Assembly (NCBI GenBank): GCA_947567625.1
Contig: CANONN010000026.1
Span: 1-46,677, forward strand
Source of the DNA: an uncultured Roseburia sp.
Lineage (GTDB): Bacteria; Bacillota; Clostridia; Lachnospirales; Lachnospiraceae
Reading direction: 5' to 3'
DNA length: 46,677 nucleotides
Shown here: positions 36,724 through 44,828 of the stretch, in pieces
How the letters are laid out: each line of letters begins with the position of its first letter
How positions within the stretch are numbered: position 1 is the first letter of the stretch
Notes under the pieces: model-generated
What the model was told of the DNA's origin: nothing
The model's database searches: none
What the model saw: only the letters and a program-made list of their open reading frames with translations
Position numbers and translations under genes: made by a program

Positions 36724-37185
36724 CTATAAAATCGTTTCCATGCCGTATTTTTGTATGTTCATACCGCACTTTTCATAAAACTTCCTTGCCGGTTCATTTA
36801 AGGCCCAGACATTGAGCGTTACATTGTAACACCCGGACGATCGGGCGATTTGCAGCACATGTTCGTAGAGACGGGAGCCGACGGCCTGTCCCCTGACGTT
36901 CTCCGATACGCACAGATCGTCGATGTAGAGCGTTTTAATGTTTTGCATAGAATGTCCGCTAGTCTGCTGGAAGATACAAAAAGCGTAGCCCAGCAGCCGT
37001 TCGCCGTCCACGGCGACATAGATTGGCCGGTCGGCGTCGTCAAACAAAAGCTCCAGTTCTTCGCGGGAATACTTTTTTTCGCCCGCTTTGAATAAATCGG
37101 GCCTGCCGTCGGCGTGAATCTGTTGCACCTGGTACAGTAAATCCAGGATTTGCGGAATATCCGTTGTCACTGCCTGTCTTATCAT
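36724..37185 (-). CDS. GNAT family N-acetyltransferase
   Basis: The 153-aa GNAT protein begins MIRQAVTTDIPQILDLLYQV. The acetyl-CoA loop appears as CVSENVRGQAVGSRLYEHV (R-G-Q-x-x-G-S pattern) and the C-terminal NVWALNEPARKFYEKCGM is typical. Substrate is unknown. Start ATG 37185 has GGAGG seven bases before it; a longer frame back to 37335 has no ribosome site or similarity. It is 47 bp upstream of the PHP gene on the same strand, so both may share a transcript. Confidence 0.9.
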   Translation of the reverse strand: MIRQAVTTDIPQILDLLYQVQQIHADGRPDLFKAGEKKYSREELELLFDDADRPIYVAVDGERLLGYAFCIFQQTSGHSMQNIKTLYIDDLCVSENVRGQAVGSRLYEHVLQIARSSGCYNVTLNVWALNEPARKFYEKCGMNIQKYGMETIL

Positions 37186-37455
37186 AAGAAATCCTCCGTT
37201 TCTGCGCCGCCAAACGATCACTCCTCGCGGATTGAAAAGCGGTTTACGATGCTTCCATCTTACTCTACGGCTGCAAAAATGTCCATCCTTTTCTTCGCGG
37301 ACAATCAAGCGCTCAGAAAAGTGCGGCCCGAGCACTTTACTGAGCGGGTGAAAACGACATCAAACCCGGTTTTCCTAGAGGTTTGTAGAAAATAATGGAA
37401 AATTATCAAAAAAGGAAAAAAATGGTGAAAGATTTAACAAAGTATCGAAAAAGGG
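37186..37455. other. Divergent spacer between the GNAT gene and gap
   Basis: No gene is recognised. It turns strongly A-rich toward 37390-37455, ahead of the gap promoter. Confidence 0.4.
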
Positions 37456-37484
37456 TTGAACTTTAGAAAAAAATTGGTTAGAAT
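37456..37484 (+). promoter_or_regulatory. gap promoter
   Basis: TTGAAC (37456-37461), a 17-bp spacer and TAGAAT (37479-37484), preceded by A-tracts resembling an UP element. Start is expected near 37491. Confidence 0.8.
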
Positions 37485-37563
37485 ATAGGAAGTACGGAAC
37501 AAGGGGTTCCATGGAGCTCAGTTTCCAGAGTATATCATTTACAAATTCTAGGAGGAATTAAAA

Positions 37564-38565
37564 ATGGCAGTAAGAGTAGCAATTAATGGTTTTGGCCGTA
37601 TCGGTCGTCTTGCTTTCAGACAGATGTTCGGAGCAGAAGGATATGAAGTAGTAGCAATCAATGATTTAACCAGCCCGAAAATGTTGGCGCACTTATTAAA
37701 ATACGATTCATCTCAGGGCAAATACGCATTAGCTGATACTGTGTCTGCTAGTGAAGATTCCATTACGGTAGATGGACAGACTATCAAAATCTACGCTTTC
37801 CCGGATGCGAACAACTGCCCGTGGGGCGAGTTAAAAGTCGATGTAGTATTAGAGTGCTCCGGCTTCTATACCAGCAAAGAGAAAGCGCAGGCGCATATCA
37901 ATGCAGGCGCGAGAAAAGTTGTCATCTCTGCTCCGGCGGGAAATGATCTTCCTACTATCGTATATAATGTAAACCATACCACTCTGACACCGGAAGACAC
38001 GATCATTTCCGCTGCTTCCTGTACGACAAACTGCCTGGCTCCGATGGCAAAAGCATTGAATGACCTTGCAGGCATCAAATCCGGTATCATGAGCACAATC
38101 CACGCTTACACCGGCGACCAGATGATTCTTGACGGACCGCAGAGAAAAGGCGATCTGAGAAGAAGCCGTGCGGGCGCTGTGAATATCGTGCCGAACAGCA
38201 CAGGTGCAGCAAAGGCGATCGGCCTGGTTATTCCTGAGCTGAACGGTAAGCTGATCGGTTCTGCACAGCGTGTACCGACCCCGACAGGTTCTACAACGAT
38301 TTTAGTTGCGACCGTTGAGAAATCCGTGACAAAAGAGGAGATCAACGCAGCAATGAAAGCCGCAGCTACCGAGTCTTTCGGATACAATGAGGATGAGATC
38401 GTATCTTCCGATATCGTGGGAAGCACTTACGGTTCTATCTTCGATGCAACCCAGACAATGGTTGGCGCTTCCAATCTGGTACAGGTTGTTTCCTGGTATG
38501 ACAATGAGAACAGCTATACCTCTCAGATGGTTCGTACCATCAAATATTTCAGCGAGTTATCCTAA
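37564..38565 (+). CDS. gap: Glyceraldehyde-3-phosphate dehydrogenase
   Basis: The 333-aa glycolytic enzyme oxidises glyceraldehyde-3-phosphate with NAD and phosphate. [15 protein letters not shown] is the NAD site and [17 protein letters not shown] contains the catalytic Cys; the substrate loop and [19 protein letters not shown] end are standard. Strong AGGAGG ahead of ATG 37564. Codon choice is noticeably smoother than in neighbours (AT-ending codons such as GTA, GCA), consistent with high expression. It has its own promoter and terminator, with pgk and tpiA following. Confidence 0.99.
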   Translation: MAVRVAINGFGRIGRLAFRQMFGAEGYEVVAINDLTSPKMLAHLLKYDSSQGKYALADTVSASEDSITVDGQTIKIYAFPDANNCPWGELKVDVVLECSGFYTSKEKAQAHINAGARKVVISAPAGNDLPTIVYNVNHTTLTPEDTIISAASCTTNCLAPMAKALNDLAGIKSGIMSTIHAYTGDQMILDGPQRKGDLRRSRAGAVNIVPNSTGAAKAIGLVIPELNGKLIGSAQRVPTPTGSTTILVATVEKSVTKEEINAAMKAAATESFGYNEDEIVSSDIVGSTYGSIFDATQTMVGASNLVQVVSWYDNENSYTSQMVRTIKYFSELS

Positions 38566-38596
38566 TTCGTGCACAAAGCTTATATGTGACTTTTCA

Positions 38597-38628
38597 GAGG
38601 TCCGGTCCCGTTTGGACCGGGCCTCTTT
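38597..38628 (+). terminator. Terminator after gap
   Basis: GAGGTCCGGTCC (38597-38608) pairs with GGACCGGGCCTC (38614-38625), one wobble, and TTT follows. The short T-run may let some transcripts continue into pgk. Confidence 0.82.
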
Positions 38629-38712
38629 CGGTGAGAGAAACGGTATGTTTGTGTCATAAGAAACTGCTTGTTTTTGCCTAAAATGATATATTTATTAAAG
38701 GAGGATATAACA

Positions 38713-39936
38713 ATGTCATTAAACAAAAAGTCTGTGGACGATATCAACGTAAAGGGAAAACGCGTGCTCGTGAGATGTGATTTTAATGTGCCCTTAAAAG
38801 AGGGAAAAATCACGGACGAGACGCGCATCAATGCGGCCCTGCCCACGATTCAGAAATTATTAAATGACGGCGGCAAGGTGATTCTCTGCTCTCATCTTGG
38901 CAAGGTGAAGAACGGTCCGAACGAGGGCGAGTCCTTAGCGCCGGTTGCCGCAAGGCTCTCCGAGAAGCTCGGCAAAGATGTCAATTTTGTATCCGATTAC
39001 AATGTGACGGGTGAGGCGGCGACCAAAGCCGTAGAAGCGATGAACGAGGGCGACGTTGTGCTGCTGCAGAATACGCGTTTCCGCGGGGCAGAGGAGACAA
39101 AAAACGGCGAGGAATTCAGCAAAGAGCTGGCGGATTTGGCTGACGTCTATGTATGCGACGCCTTTGGTTCCTCCCACAGGGCTCACGCGTCGGTTGCGGG
39201 CGTTACAAAGTTTATCAGCGCAAAGGGCGGCGAGAATGTCGTTGGATACTTAATGCAGAAAGAGATTGATTTCCTTGGCAATGCCGTGGAGAATCCGGTT
39301 CGTCCGTTTGTGGCAATCCTTGGCGGCGCTAAGGTGGCGGACAAGTTAAACGTGATCTCCAATCTGCTGGAGAAATGCGATACCTTAATCATCGGCGGCG
39401 GTATGGCATATACATTTTTAAAGGCGCAGGGCTATGAGATCGGCAAATCGCTGGTGGACGATACCAAGCTCGATTACTGTAAGGAGATGCTGGAAAAGGC
39501 AAATAAGCTCGGCAAGAAGCTGCTGCTTCCGGTGGATTCCGTGACAATCACAGACTTCCCGAACCCGATCGACGCCAAAGTTGACGTTGAGGTTTATGAC
39601 GTGGCCAATATGCCGGCAGACCGCGAGGGATGCGATATCGGACCGAAGACGGCAGAGATGTACGCGGACGCTGTGAAAGCGGCCAAGACCGTTGTGTGGA
39701 ACGGGCCGATGGGCGTGTTCGAGAATCCAACGCTCGCAGCAGGTACGGTTGCGGTGGCAAAAGCGCTCGCCGAGACCGACGCAACGACGATTATCGGCGG
39801 CGGAGATTCCGCAGCGGCTGTAAATCAGCTGGGATTTGGCGATAAGATGAGCCATATCTCCACCGGCGGCGGAGCATCCCTTGAGTTCCTCGAGGGCAAA
39901 GAGCTTCCCGGCGTGATTGCCGCAGACGATAAGTAA
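38713..39936 (+). CDS. pgk: Phosphoglycerate kinase
   Basis: The 407-aa enzyme makes ATP from 1,3-bisphosphoglycerate. Signature [21 protein letters not shown], nucleotide site [11 protein letters not shown] and the end [13 protein letters not shown]...[20 protein letters not shown] are all present. Start ATG 38713 has AAAGGAGG seven bases ahead; a longer frame from 38668 lacks this. The 3' end is unusual: the last coding bases are repeated, inverted and direct, in the following spacer. Confidence 0.99.
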   Translation: MSLNKKSVDDINVKGKRVLVRCDFNVPLKEGKITDETRINAALPTIQKLLNDGGKVILCSHLGKVKNGPNEGESLAPVAARLSEKLGKDVNFVSDYNVTGEAATKAVEAMNEGDVVLLQNTRFRGAEETKNGEEFSKELADLADVYVCDAFGSSHRAHASVAGVTKFISAKGGENVVGYLMQKEIDFLGNAVENPVRPFVAILGGAKVADKLNVISNLLEKCDTLIIGGGMAYTFLKAQGYEIGKSLVDDTKLDYCKEMLEKANKLGKKLLLPVDSVTITDFPNPIDAKVDVEVYDVANMPADREGCDIGPKTAEMYADAVKAAKTVVWNGPMGVFENPTLAAGTVAVAKALAETDATTIIGGGDSAAAVNQLGFGDKMSHISTGGGASLEFLEGKELPGVIAADDK

Positions 39937-39994
39937 AAAAGCCAAAACGAGAATCGGCAATCACGCCGTAGTGATCTGCCGCAGACGATAAGTA
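39909..39994 (+). repeat. Inverted and direct repeat of the pgk 3' end
   Basis: CGGCGTGATTGCCG (39909-39922), inside pgk, is perfectly complementary to CGGCAATCACGCCG (39955-39968), a 14-bp stem across the stop codon. TGCCGCAGACGATAAGTA at 39918-39935 returns at 39977-39994. The hairpin has a 32-nt loop and no T-run. Confidence 0.92.
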
Positions 39995-40030
39995 TTCACA
40001 AATTATATGAGCGTTGATAGGGAGGAAGAT

Positions 40031-40780
40031 ATGGCAAGAAAGAAAATAGTAGCGGGCAATTGGAAGATGAATATGACGCCAAGCGCCGCAGTAAAGCTGG
40101 TAGAAGAGTTAAAGCCGTTAGTGGCCAGCGATGAGGTTGAGGTAGTCTATTGTGTGCCGGCCATCGACATTGTCCCGGTCGTCGAGGCCGTAAAGGGGAC
40201 CAATGTGGCAGTCGGCGCCGAGAATATGTATTTTGAGGAGAAAGGCGCCTACACGGGAGAGATTTCCGCGGAGATGTTAGTGGACGCCGGCGTGAAATAT
40301 GTAATTATCGGACACTCCGAGAGACGTGATTACTTTAAGGAGGACGACGCGCTCCTCAACAAAAAGGTAAAGAAAGCTCTCGAGGCAGGGCTCACACCGA
40401 TTCTTTGCTGCGGGGAGACCTTAGAGCAGCGCGAGATGGGAATCACCCTCGACTGGATTCGCATGCAGATCAAGTCGGATTTAGTCGGCGTGTCTGCGGC
40501 GCAGGTGGCTTCTATGGTGATTGCATACGAGCCGATTTGGGCGATCGGCACCGGGAAAACGGCCACTTCCGATCAGGCAGAGGAAGTCTGCGGTGCAATC
40601 CGTGCATGCATCGCCGAAATCTATGACGATGCGACCGCAGAAGCTGTCCGCATCCAGTACGGCGGTTCCGTCAATGCGGCAAATGCGGCGGAATTGTTTG
40701 GAAAGCCCGATATCGACGGCGGACTCGTCGGCGGGGCGTCCTTAAAGGCGGATTTTGGGAAGATTGTGAACTATAAATAA
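40031..40780 (+). CDS. tpiA: Triosephosphate isomerase
   Basis: The 249-aa barrel interconverts dihydroxyacetone phosphate and glyceraldehyde-3-phosphate. [11 protein letters not shown] holds the Asn/Lys pair, VIIGHSERR the catalytic His, [14 protein letters not shown] the catalytic Glu, and YGGSVN plus GGLVGGASL the phosphate site. Start ATG 40031 follows AGGGAGGAAG; the frame from 40007 is an upstream extension without support. It closes the gap-pgk-tpiA run and is followed by a terminator. Confidence 0.99.
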   Translation: MARKKIVAGNWKMNMTPSAAVKLVEELKPLVASDEVEVVYCVPAIDIVPVVEAVKGTNVAVGAENMYFEEKGAYTGEISAEMLVDAGVKYVIIGHSERRDYFKEDDALLNKKVKKALEAGLTPILCCGETLEQREMGITLDWIRMQIKSDLVGVSAAQVASMVIAYEPIWAIGTGKTATSDQAEEVCGAIRACIAEIYDDATAEAVRIQYGGSVNAANAAELFGKPDIDGGLVGGASLKADFGKIVNYK

Positions 40781-40798
40781 TTAGGTTTAAAAAGAAGA

Positions 40799-40847
40799 TT
40801 GGGCCTTGCGATAGGGCAGTTTCGTACCTATTGCAGGGCTCTTTTTA
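40799..40847 (+). terminator. Terminator after tpiA
   Basis: A stem of GGGCCTTGCGATAGG (from 40801) with CCTATTGCAGGGCTC (to 40842), two or three wobble or weak pairs, is followed by TTTTT. The first copy of the dispersed repeat begins at the very next bases. Confidence 0.85.
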
Positions 40848-40930
40848 TGCACAGGGGCGCACAAATGAAATTGTTGCTCGTGCAACGTGCGCCCCGCGCG
40901 GCGAGTAGGGGGAAATCTTCCCTACCCGAT
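40848..40930 (+). repeat. Dispersed structured repeat, copy 1
   Basis: It begins TGCACAGGGG and ends CCCTACCCGAT. It can form two hairpins: an outer GGGGCGCAC/GTGCGCCCC stem with inner GTTGC/GCAAC, and a second GTAGGG...CCCTAC stem. No gene is encoded that I can support. Confidence 0.93.
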
Positions 40931-41019
40931 TGCACAGGGGTGCCCAGATGAAATTGTTGCGCATGCAACGTGCGCCCCGCGCGGCGAGTAGGGGAAGATG
41001 GCTCGTCTCTACCCGATTG
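40931..41019 (+). repeat. Dispersed structured repeat, copy 2 (tandem with copy 1)
   Basis: It starts TGCACAGGGGTGCCCAGATG directly after copy 1. The first hairpin keeps the GTTGC/GCAAC inner stem; the second hairpin is diverged. Confidence 0.93.
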
Positions 41020-41131
41020 TGTATGGGAAGAAGCGCAGTTGCTGTTGTAGAACACGTCCTGTGCGACAAGTAAGAAGATTTTTGTGCAGGAAGTGTGCGA
41101 TCAGTATCTGTAGAAATACGGCAAATATAGG
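41020..41131. other. Spacer before the Septu-like promoter
   Basis: No gene is recognised. AT content rises from about 41060 on, marking the boundary of the lower-GC cassette. Confidence 0.4.
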
Positions 41132-41160
41132 TTGCAGGTGAAAATTGTGTAGAGTATAAT
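41132..41160 (+). promoter_or_regulatory. Promoter of the ATPase-HNH cassette
   Basis: TTGCAG (41132-41137), a 17-bp spacer and TATAAT (41155-41160). The start would be near 41167, which rules out the ATG at 41164 as the first codon. Confidence 0.78.
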
Positions 41161-41187
41161 TGTATGAAAGGAAAAGAAGGTGATAAA

Positions 41188-42441
41188 ATGAAAATAGACT
41201 TTTTAGAACTGCTTAATTTCAGAAATATAAAGCATCAAAAAATAGATTTCAATAATAGAAAATTTGTTGTATTGATTGGGGACAATGGCAGCGGCAAGAC
41301 ATCTATTTTGGAGGCTATTACAAAGGCATTTGTGCCGGTATTGAGAGCAATCAACGGCGAGGCAGTAAAAAAATGTGATTTGACAAATAGTGATATTCGG
41401 TCAGGAGCAGTTGGAACGGCAATTACAGTAGGCATTTCGCTGGATGATGGGCAATATATATGGACAAATAAAAGAAGGTTATCGGCTCAGATGCCATTAG
41501 AAAATAATTCGGAGCAAAAAAGTCCCGGACAAAGTGATTTAAAGAAATTAAAATCTAAATATGTCAGTTGTGTGGAACAGCGGAAATTGCCGTTAGTGTT
41601 ATATTATGGCACCGACAGAATTATTCGTGAAGTTCCAAAACGTGGTCATATTAAGGATTTTAATGTAACGGATGCACTACGAAATTGTTTTGATAATATA
41701 AATTATTTCAGGGATTTTTATGATTGGTTTAAAACAGAAGAAGATATAGAACTTCGAGGTCTCAGAGAAAATATTAATTATAAAAATCCGAAATTAAACT
41801 GTGTCCGTACTGCTTTAGAACGAATGATTAAAGGTTACACAAATTTGAGGATTGAACTGGCTCCTTCCAGAATGATTCTGACAAATGCGGAGGGGGTCGA
41901 TCTACAGGTAGATCAATTGAGCGGTGGATATAAAGCGGTTTTGTCTGTGATGGCAGACATCGCAAAGAGAATGTCTATTGCAAATCCTGATTCAGAGAAT
42001 CCGCTGGAGGAGGAGGCAGTGATTCTGATTGATGAATTAGATTTACATCTTCATCCCAAATGGCAAAAAACAATAGTGGATGATTTGAAAAGAACGTTTC
42101 CAAATTGTCAGTTTATTATATCAACACATTCACCGTTTATTATTCAATCGTTAAATGCGGAAGAACTGTTTGATATTAGTACAATGCAATATGCGGTAGA
42201 AAATGGTAGTTATAATGGATGGAGCATTGATGCGATTCAAGAGCAGAAAATGGGAGTATCACCCAAAACTTCTGTTTTTAATAAACAACTGGAAGATTTT
42301 TCCCGTGCAATGGATCAAGAAAATTATGATGAGGCAAAGGCTTTATATAGCCAATTGAAAAAAATGGTAGATCCTACAAGCCATGAGAGCAAGATATTAG
42401 ATCTGGATATGGAGATGATCGAAGCAGATGATAAAGATTGA
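41188..42441 (+). CDS. Septu-like defence ATPase (PtuA type)
   Basis: A 417-aa ABC/SMC-like ATPase of the RecF/OLD class. Walker A GDNGSGKTS at residues 31-39, signature LSGGYK at 244-249, Walker B VILIDELD at 278-285 and the switch His in STHSP (about 314). An insert of about 200 residues separates Walker A from the signature. There is no TOPRIM domain as in OLD proteins, and the HNH nuclease is a separate gene overlapping by 14 bases; that pairing is the Septu arrangement (PtuA plus PtuB). Start ATG 41188 has AAGGTG six bases ahead. The gene is richer in A/T than its neighbours, which suggests transfer. The trigger is not known. Confidence 0.85.
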   Translation: MKIDFLELLNFRNIKHQKIDFNNRKFVVLIGDNGSGKTSILEAITKAFVPVLRAINGEAVKKCDLTNSDIRSGAVGTAITVGISLDDGQYIWTNKRRLSAQMPLENNSEQKSPGQSDLKKLKSKYVSCVEQRKLPLVLYYGTDRIIREVPKRGHIKDFNVTDALRNCFDNINYFRDFYDWFKTEEDIELRGLRENINYKNPKLNCVRTALERMIKGYTNLRIELAPSRMILTNAEGVDLQVDQLSGGYKAVLSVMADIAKRMSIANPDSENPLEEEAVILIDELDLHLHPKWQKTIVDDLKRTFPNCQFIISTHSPFIIQSLNAEELFDISTMQYAVENGSYNGWSIDAIQEQKMGVSPKTSVFNKQLEDFSRAMDQENYDEAKALYSQLKKMVDPTSHESKILDLDMEMIEADDKD

Positions 42442-43174
42442 GCGAGGGGAGCGCCCGAAAGCGTTGACATTGGAAGTTTGTGAGGAGTTGACGAAAATAT
42501 ACTCTGAAAATCGTGATAGGGATGTTTGGAATTGTCCCAAGATAAAAAAGCCTTTAAAAGAAGCATTACTTAAAATGAGTCGAGGTAAATGCGTATACTG
42601 TGAATGTATATTGAATATAGAGTCAAAAGATGTCACGATAGATCATTTTTTGCCAAAATCGACTCACGCGAATGAGGTGGTCAAGTGGGAGAATTTATTG
42701 CCTGCTTGTTTGCGTTGCAACAGAGAGAAGGGAGATTATGAAGGTATAATCGTAAATCCTTGTGTGGACAGTCCAAAGGATTATATCGCATTAGATTCCA
42801 AAAGCAGATATCGTTTGAGAGGGATTGATGAGAAGGGCATAGGGAAAAACACAATCATTTCAGTCAAGCTAAATGATATTCAAAGGGTAATGGTTCCGAG
42901 AATGATTGAATGGGAAATTATTCGTCAAAGATTGGTTAATATTTTAGAAGATCTGGAAGAAAGAGGATATCATAAGAAATATAAAAGCCGTTTGGAGGTT
43001 CTTATGAGCGAATGTATGCCTGATTGTTCTTATGCTGCAATAAAGGCTGCTAATATGCTGGATGATGATAATTATAAGAGAATAAAAGATATTTTAACGG
43101 TCGAGGGTAAATGGACTGATAAGTTAGAAATATATGAGGATACAATGAAAAATATTTGTTTGCAATTCGTCTAA
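42428..43174 (+). CDS. Septu-like HNH endonuclease (PtuB type, TIGR02646-like)
   Basis: The 248-aa protein starts MIKIERGERPKALT, typical of the TIGR02646/PtuB group. The HNH core is complete: CVYC (Cys55, Cys58), DHFLPKS with Asp72-His73, WENLLPACLRC (Asn89, Cys94, Cys97) and NREKGDYEG. The four Cys hold zinc and the His is the catalytic base. C-terminal helices (about 150-248) may bind the ATPase. It overlaps the ATPase stop by 14 bases, so the two are made together. In Septu systems the nuclease attacks invading DNA under control of the ATPase. The same HNH family also accompanies some retrons, but no reverse transcriptase is present here. Confidence 0.86.
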   Translation: MIKIERGERPKALTLEVCEELTKIYSENRDRDVWNCPKIKKPLKEALLKMSRGKCVYCECILNIESKDVTIDHFLPKSTHANEVVKWENLLPACLRCNREKGDYEGIIVNPCVDSPKDYIALDSKSRYRLRGIDEKGIGKNTIISVKLNDIQRVMVPRMIEWEIIRQRLVNILEDLEERGYHKKYKSRLEVLMSECMPDCSYAAIKAANMLDDDNYKRIKDILTVEGKWTDKLEIYEDTMKNICLQFV

Positions 43175-43220
43175 AGGGGCAAAAGTGTTTGTGGGCCAAA
43201 TACTTTTGCCCCTTGTTTTC
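43174..43220 (+). terminator. Terminator of the ATPase-HNH cassette
   Basis: AAGGGGCAAAAGT (43174-43186) pairs perfectly with ACTTTTGCCCCTT (43202-43214), then GTTTTC. Copy 3 of the dispersed repeat begins two bases later. Confidence 0.92.
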
Positions 43221-43221
43221 T

Positions 43222-43307
43222 TGCACAGGGGTGCCCAGATGAAATTGTTGCTCACGCAACGTGCGCCCCGTGCGGCGAGTAGGGGGGATAATCTTCCTTA
43301 CTCGATT
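43222..43307 (+). repeat. Dispersed structured repeat, copy 3
   Basis: TGCACAGGGGTGCCCAGATG at its start and ACTCGATT at its end match copies 1-2 at 40848-41019. The second hairpin is kept by wobble pairs (GAGTAGGGGGGA with TCTTCCTTACTC), so structure is retained while sequence differs. Confidence 0.93.
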
Positions 43308-43332
43308 CTTACATTTCGATGGTCATATCACA

Positions 43333-43341
43333 TGTTAAAAT
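43333..43341 (+). promoter_or_regulatory. Possible extended -10 promoter of the WHH nuclease gene
   Basis: TGTTAAAAT (TG-N-TAAAAT) lies about 35 bases before the start codon; no good -35 box is seen. Confidence 0.4.
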
Positions 43342-43374
43342 TGCATAGACATGATAGTGGGAGGGGGTGAACGG

Positions 43375-43842
43375 TTGCTTGTCATTCATGGAAAACGCAT
43401 AGAGGAGGTCGACGATCCCGTTTTGTGCAGGGCATTTGGATACAGCTATCAGAGAAATGAAGTGATCGCGCAGATTATTGACTGGTGTTTGGGAAACGGA
43501 ATGCATCGATTTCCCTCGATCGACAAATTTAAACGATTTGTATTGGACGAAGGAAGCGATATGAAAGTCCTCACGATCTTATGTACACATCCAATATATC
43601 CGGGGCCGTATACCATACATATGCAGGGAAACAGAGCGGACGACTTTGACGAGGCAAACCGCAGGGCGGGTTTATGGCAGACACCGGAAGGATATACATG
43701 GCATCATAAGGAGGGGATCGTAAAAAGCGGAAAAGAATATCTATGCGATATGTATCTGATTGCTTCGGCTTATCATGGCAGTCGCCGGCACAGGGGCGGC
43801 GTTTATGAGTACGAACACCTGACGGGCAGGACATACGGATAA
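43375..43842 (+). CDS. Free-standing WHH-type HNH/ENDO VII nuclease domain protein
   Basis: About 155 residues. The C-terminal half carries DFDEANRRAGLWQTPEGYTW followed by HHKEG (W109-H110-H111 when counted from 43375) and later His134, His139 and RGG. This is the order found in the WHH/LHH class of HNH/ENDO VII nuclease toxins, usually the tail of large secreted polymorphic toxins. Here no secretion or repeat domain precedes it. I favour TTG 43375, because GGAGGGGGTG lies five bases ahead; ATG 43351 has no ribosome site. The N-terminal 60 residues match nothing I know. It may be a defence or housekeeping nuclease, or a toxin remnant. Confidence 0.72.
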   Translation: MLVIHGKRIEEVDDPVLCRAFGYSYQRNEVIAQIIDWCLGNGMHRFPSIDKFKRFVLDEGSDMKVLTILCTHPIYPGPYTIHMQGNRADDFDEANRRAGLWQTPEGYTWHHKEGIVKSGKEYLCDMYLIASAYHGSRRHRGGVYEYEHLTGRTYG

Positions 43843-43882
43843 TGTAAGCTTTTGGGGAGAAAATAAATGCGATTTGGAGCGC

Positions 43883-44030
43883 CGTTGGGCAGTGAAAGAA
43901 TGATACGGTGAAACGGTACCGTCGAGCAGTGAAAGAGTGATGCGGTGAAACGGCGCCGTCGGGCAGTGAAAGAGTGATGCGGTGAAACGGCACCGCCGGG
44001 CAGTGAAAGAGTGATGCGGTGAAACGGCCC
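43883..44030 (+). repeat. Four tandem copies of a 37-bp minisatellite
   Basis: CAGTGAAAGA recurs at 43890, 43927, 43964 and 44001, an exact 37-bp period. Each of the first three units can form a small hairpin CGGTG-AAACGG-YRCCG in which changes keep pairing (TACCG, CGCCG, CACCG). No spacers of equal length between identical repeats exist, so it is not CRISPR. Confidence 0.92.
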
Positions 44031-44084
44031 CTTTAAGCAACGAAAAAATATTAGCGGTTTAGGCCAGAAGGGAAACGGAGCAAT

Positions 44085-44309
44085 ATGGTAAAATGGACGG
44101 AATTAATGAACGGAAAAGCCTTTATCACGGATCTCGGGGAAAATCAGACGGCGATCATCGATGACGAAGAGACGGCTGTGGGCCGGTATGCGGTCTGGTC
44201 ACCGGTCAAAAACAGCAGCGGACATCAGGTGGTGGAAGTGAGTGACAGGCTTGAGATGTTGATGGAAAAATATAAAATACCCGACGAGCGCGTCTGTTAC
44301 CTGTCGTAA
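44085..44309 (+). CDS. Small protein of unknown function
   Basis: The 74-aa protein is not recognised. It mixes short beta-like stretches (KAFITDLGENQTAIIDD, GRYAVWSPV) with a C-terminal helix (DRLEMLMEKYKIPDER). There is no signal, membrane segment or Cys cluster (one Cys). CGGAG stands five bases before ATG 44085. It lies between the WHH nuclease gene and the DUF2589 pair with short gaps, so it probably belongs to the same transcript; an immunity or adaptor role is only a guess. Confidence 0.7.
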   Translation: MVKWTELMNGKAFITDLGENQTAIIDDEETAVGRYAVWSPVKNSSGHQVVEVSDRLEMLMEKYKIPDERVCYLS

Positions 44310-44323
44310 GAAAGGATGGAAAT

Positions 44324-44812
44324 GTGAAGCTTGGCATTAACGAGTTAATAGAATCGATCGGCAAGGCCGTATCGGAGGCACAGCAGAATATCGAGTTACA
44401 TTCCCTGTACCGTTTTTTCAATTACTTTGAGGAGGAGGCGGAAGACGGGGAGCGTGATGAGGGAGGCCAGGTATTGTCTCCGAAGACGGCCAAAATGGCT
44501 GTACCAAAGAGCGATGATATCACCGGCACGGTGGTAACGGAGATACCGCTGCTCTCGCTGGTTCCTCATAATCAGGTTTCGCTGCAACAGGTTTCGGTAA
44601 AAATGAAAGTCTGTCTGTATACGGATGACACAGATGAAATCATGGCGGACATGAATGTGCCGGCGAGAAATGTGTCCGCTTCGCCCGACGCGTCGGGCGA
44701 AGCGTGCAGCGGCGCCACGACGCAGATGCACGAGGTGGAACTTGTATATAATGTATCCGAAAAATCGGAAGGTTTGTCGAGAGTGGTAGAGAACATAACC
44801 AAAACAATATAA
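44324..44812 (+). CDS. DUF2589-like protein, divergent paralogue with palindromic insert
   Basis: The 162-aa protein starts with a helix (INELIESIGKAVSEAQQNIE), then EIPLLSLVPHNQVSLQQVSV followed by KMKVCL. This aligns with APILSLVPVPAFTMDEATVR in the next gene, so the two are paralogues. Residues SASPDASGEAC are encoded by a 28-bp perfect palindrome (44677-44704) and look like an insert. Start is GTG 44324 with AAAGGATGG ahead. It has no signal or membrane segment. Function is unknown; the pair could assemble into one structure. Confidence 0.75.
   Translation: MKLGINELIESIGKAVSEAQQNIELHSLYRFFNYFEEEAEDGERDEGGQVLSPKTAKMAVPKSDDITGTVVTEIPLLSLVPHNQVSLQQVSVKMKVCLYTDDTDEIMADMNVPARNVSASPDASGEACSGATTQMHEVELVYNVSEKSEGLSRVVENITKTI
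44677..44704 (+). repeat. 28-bp perfect palindrome inside a coding sequence
   Basis: The 14 bases CGCTTCGCCCGACG (44677-44690) are followed at once by their exact reverse complement (44691-44704). It is GC-rich, in frame, and absent from the paralogue that follows. Confidence 0.97.
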
Positions 44813-44828
44813 ATCGGGAGGGTTTTAT

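Noticed and set aside
40828-41069. Minus-strand reading frames of about 75 codons
   Set aside because: They are created by the tandem GC-rich repeat copies, have no ribosome site and share only repeat-derived sequence.
41188-43174. Retron defence system
   Set aside because: The HNH family also occurs with retrons, but neither a reverse transcriptase gene nor an msr/msd-like RNA is seen near the pair.
43883-44030. Possible CRISPR array
   Set aside because: The 37-bp units follow each other without unique spacers and no cas gene is present; it is a minisatellite.
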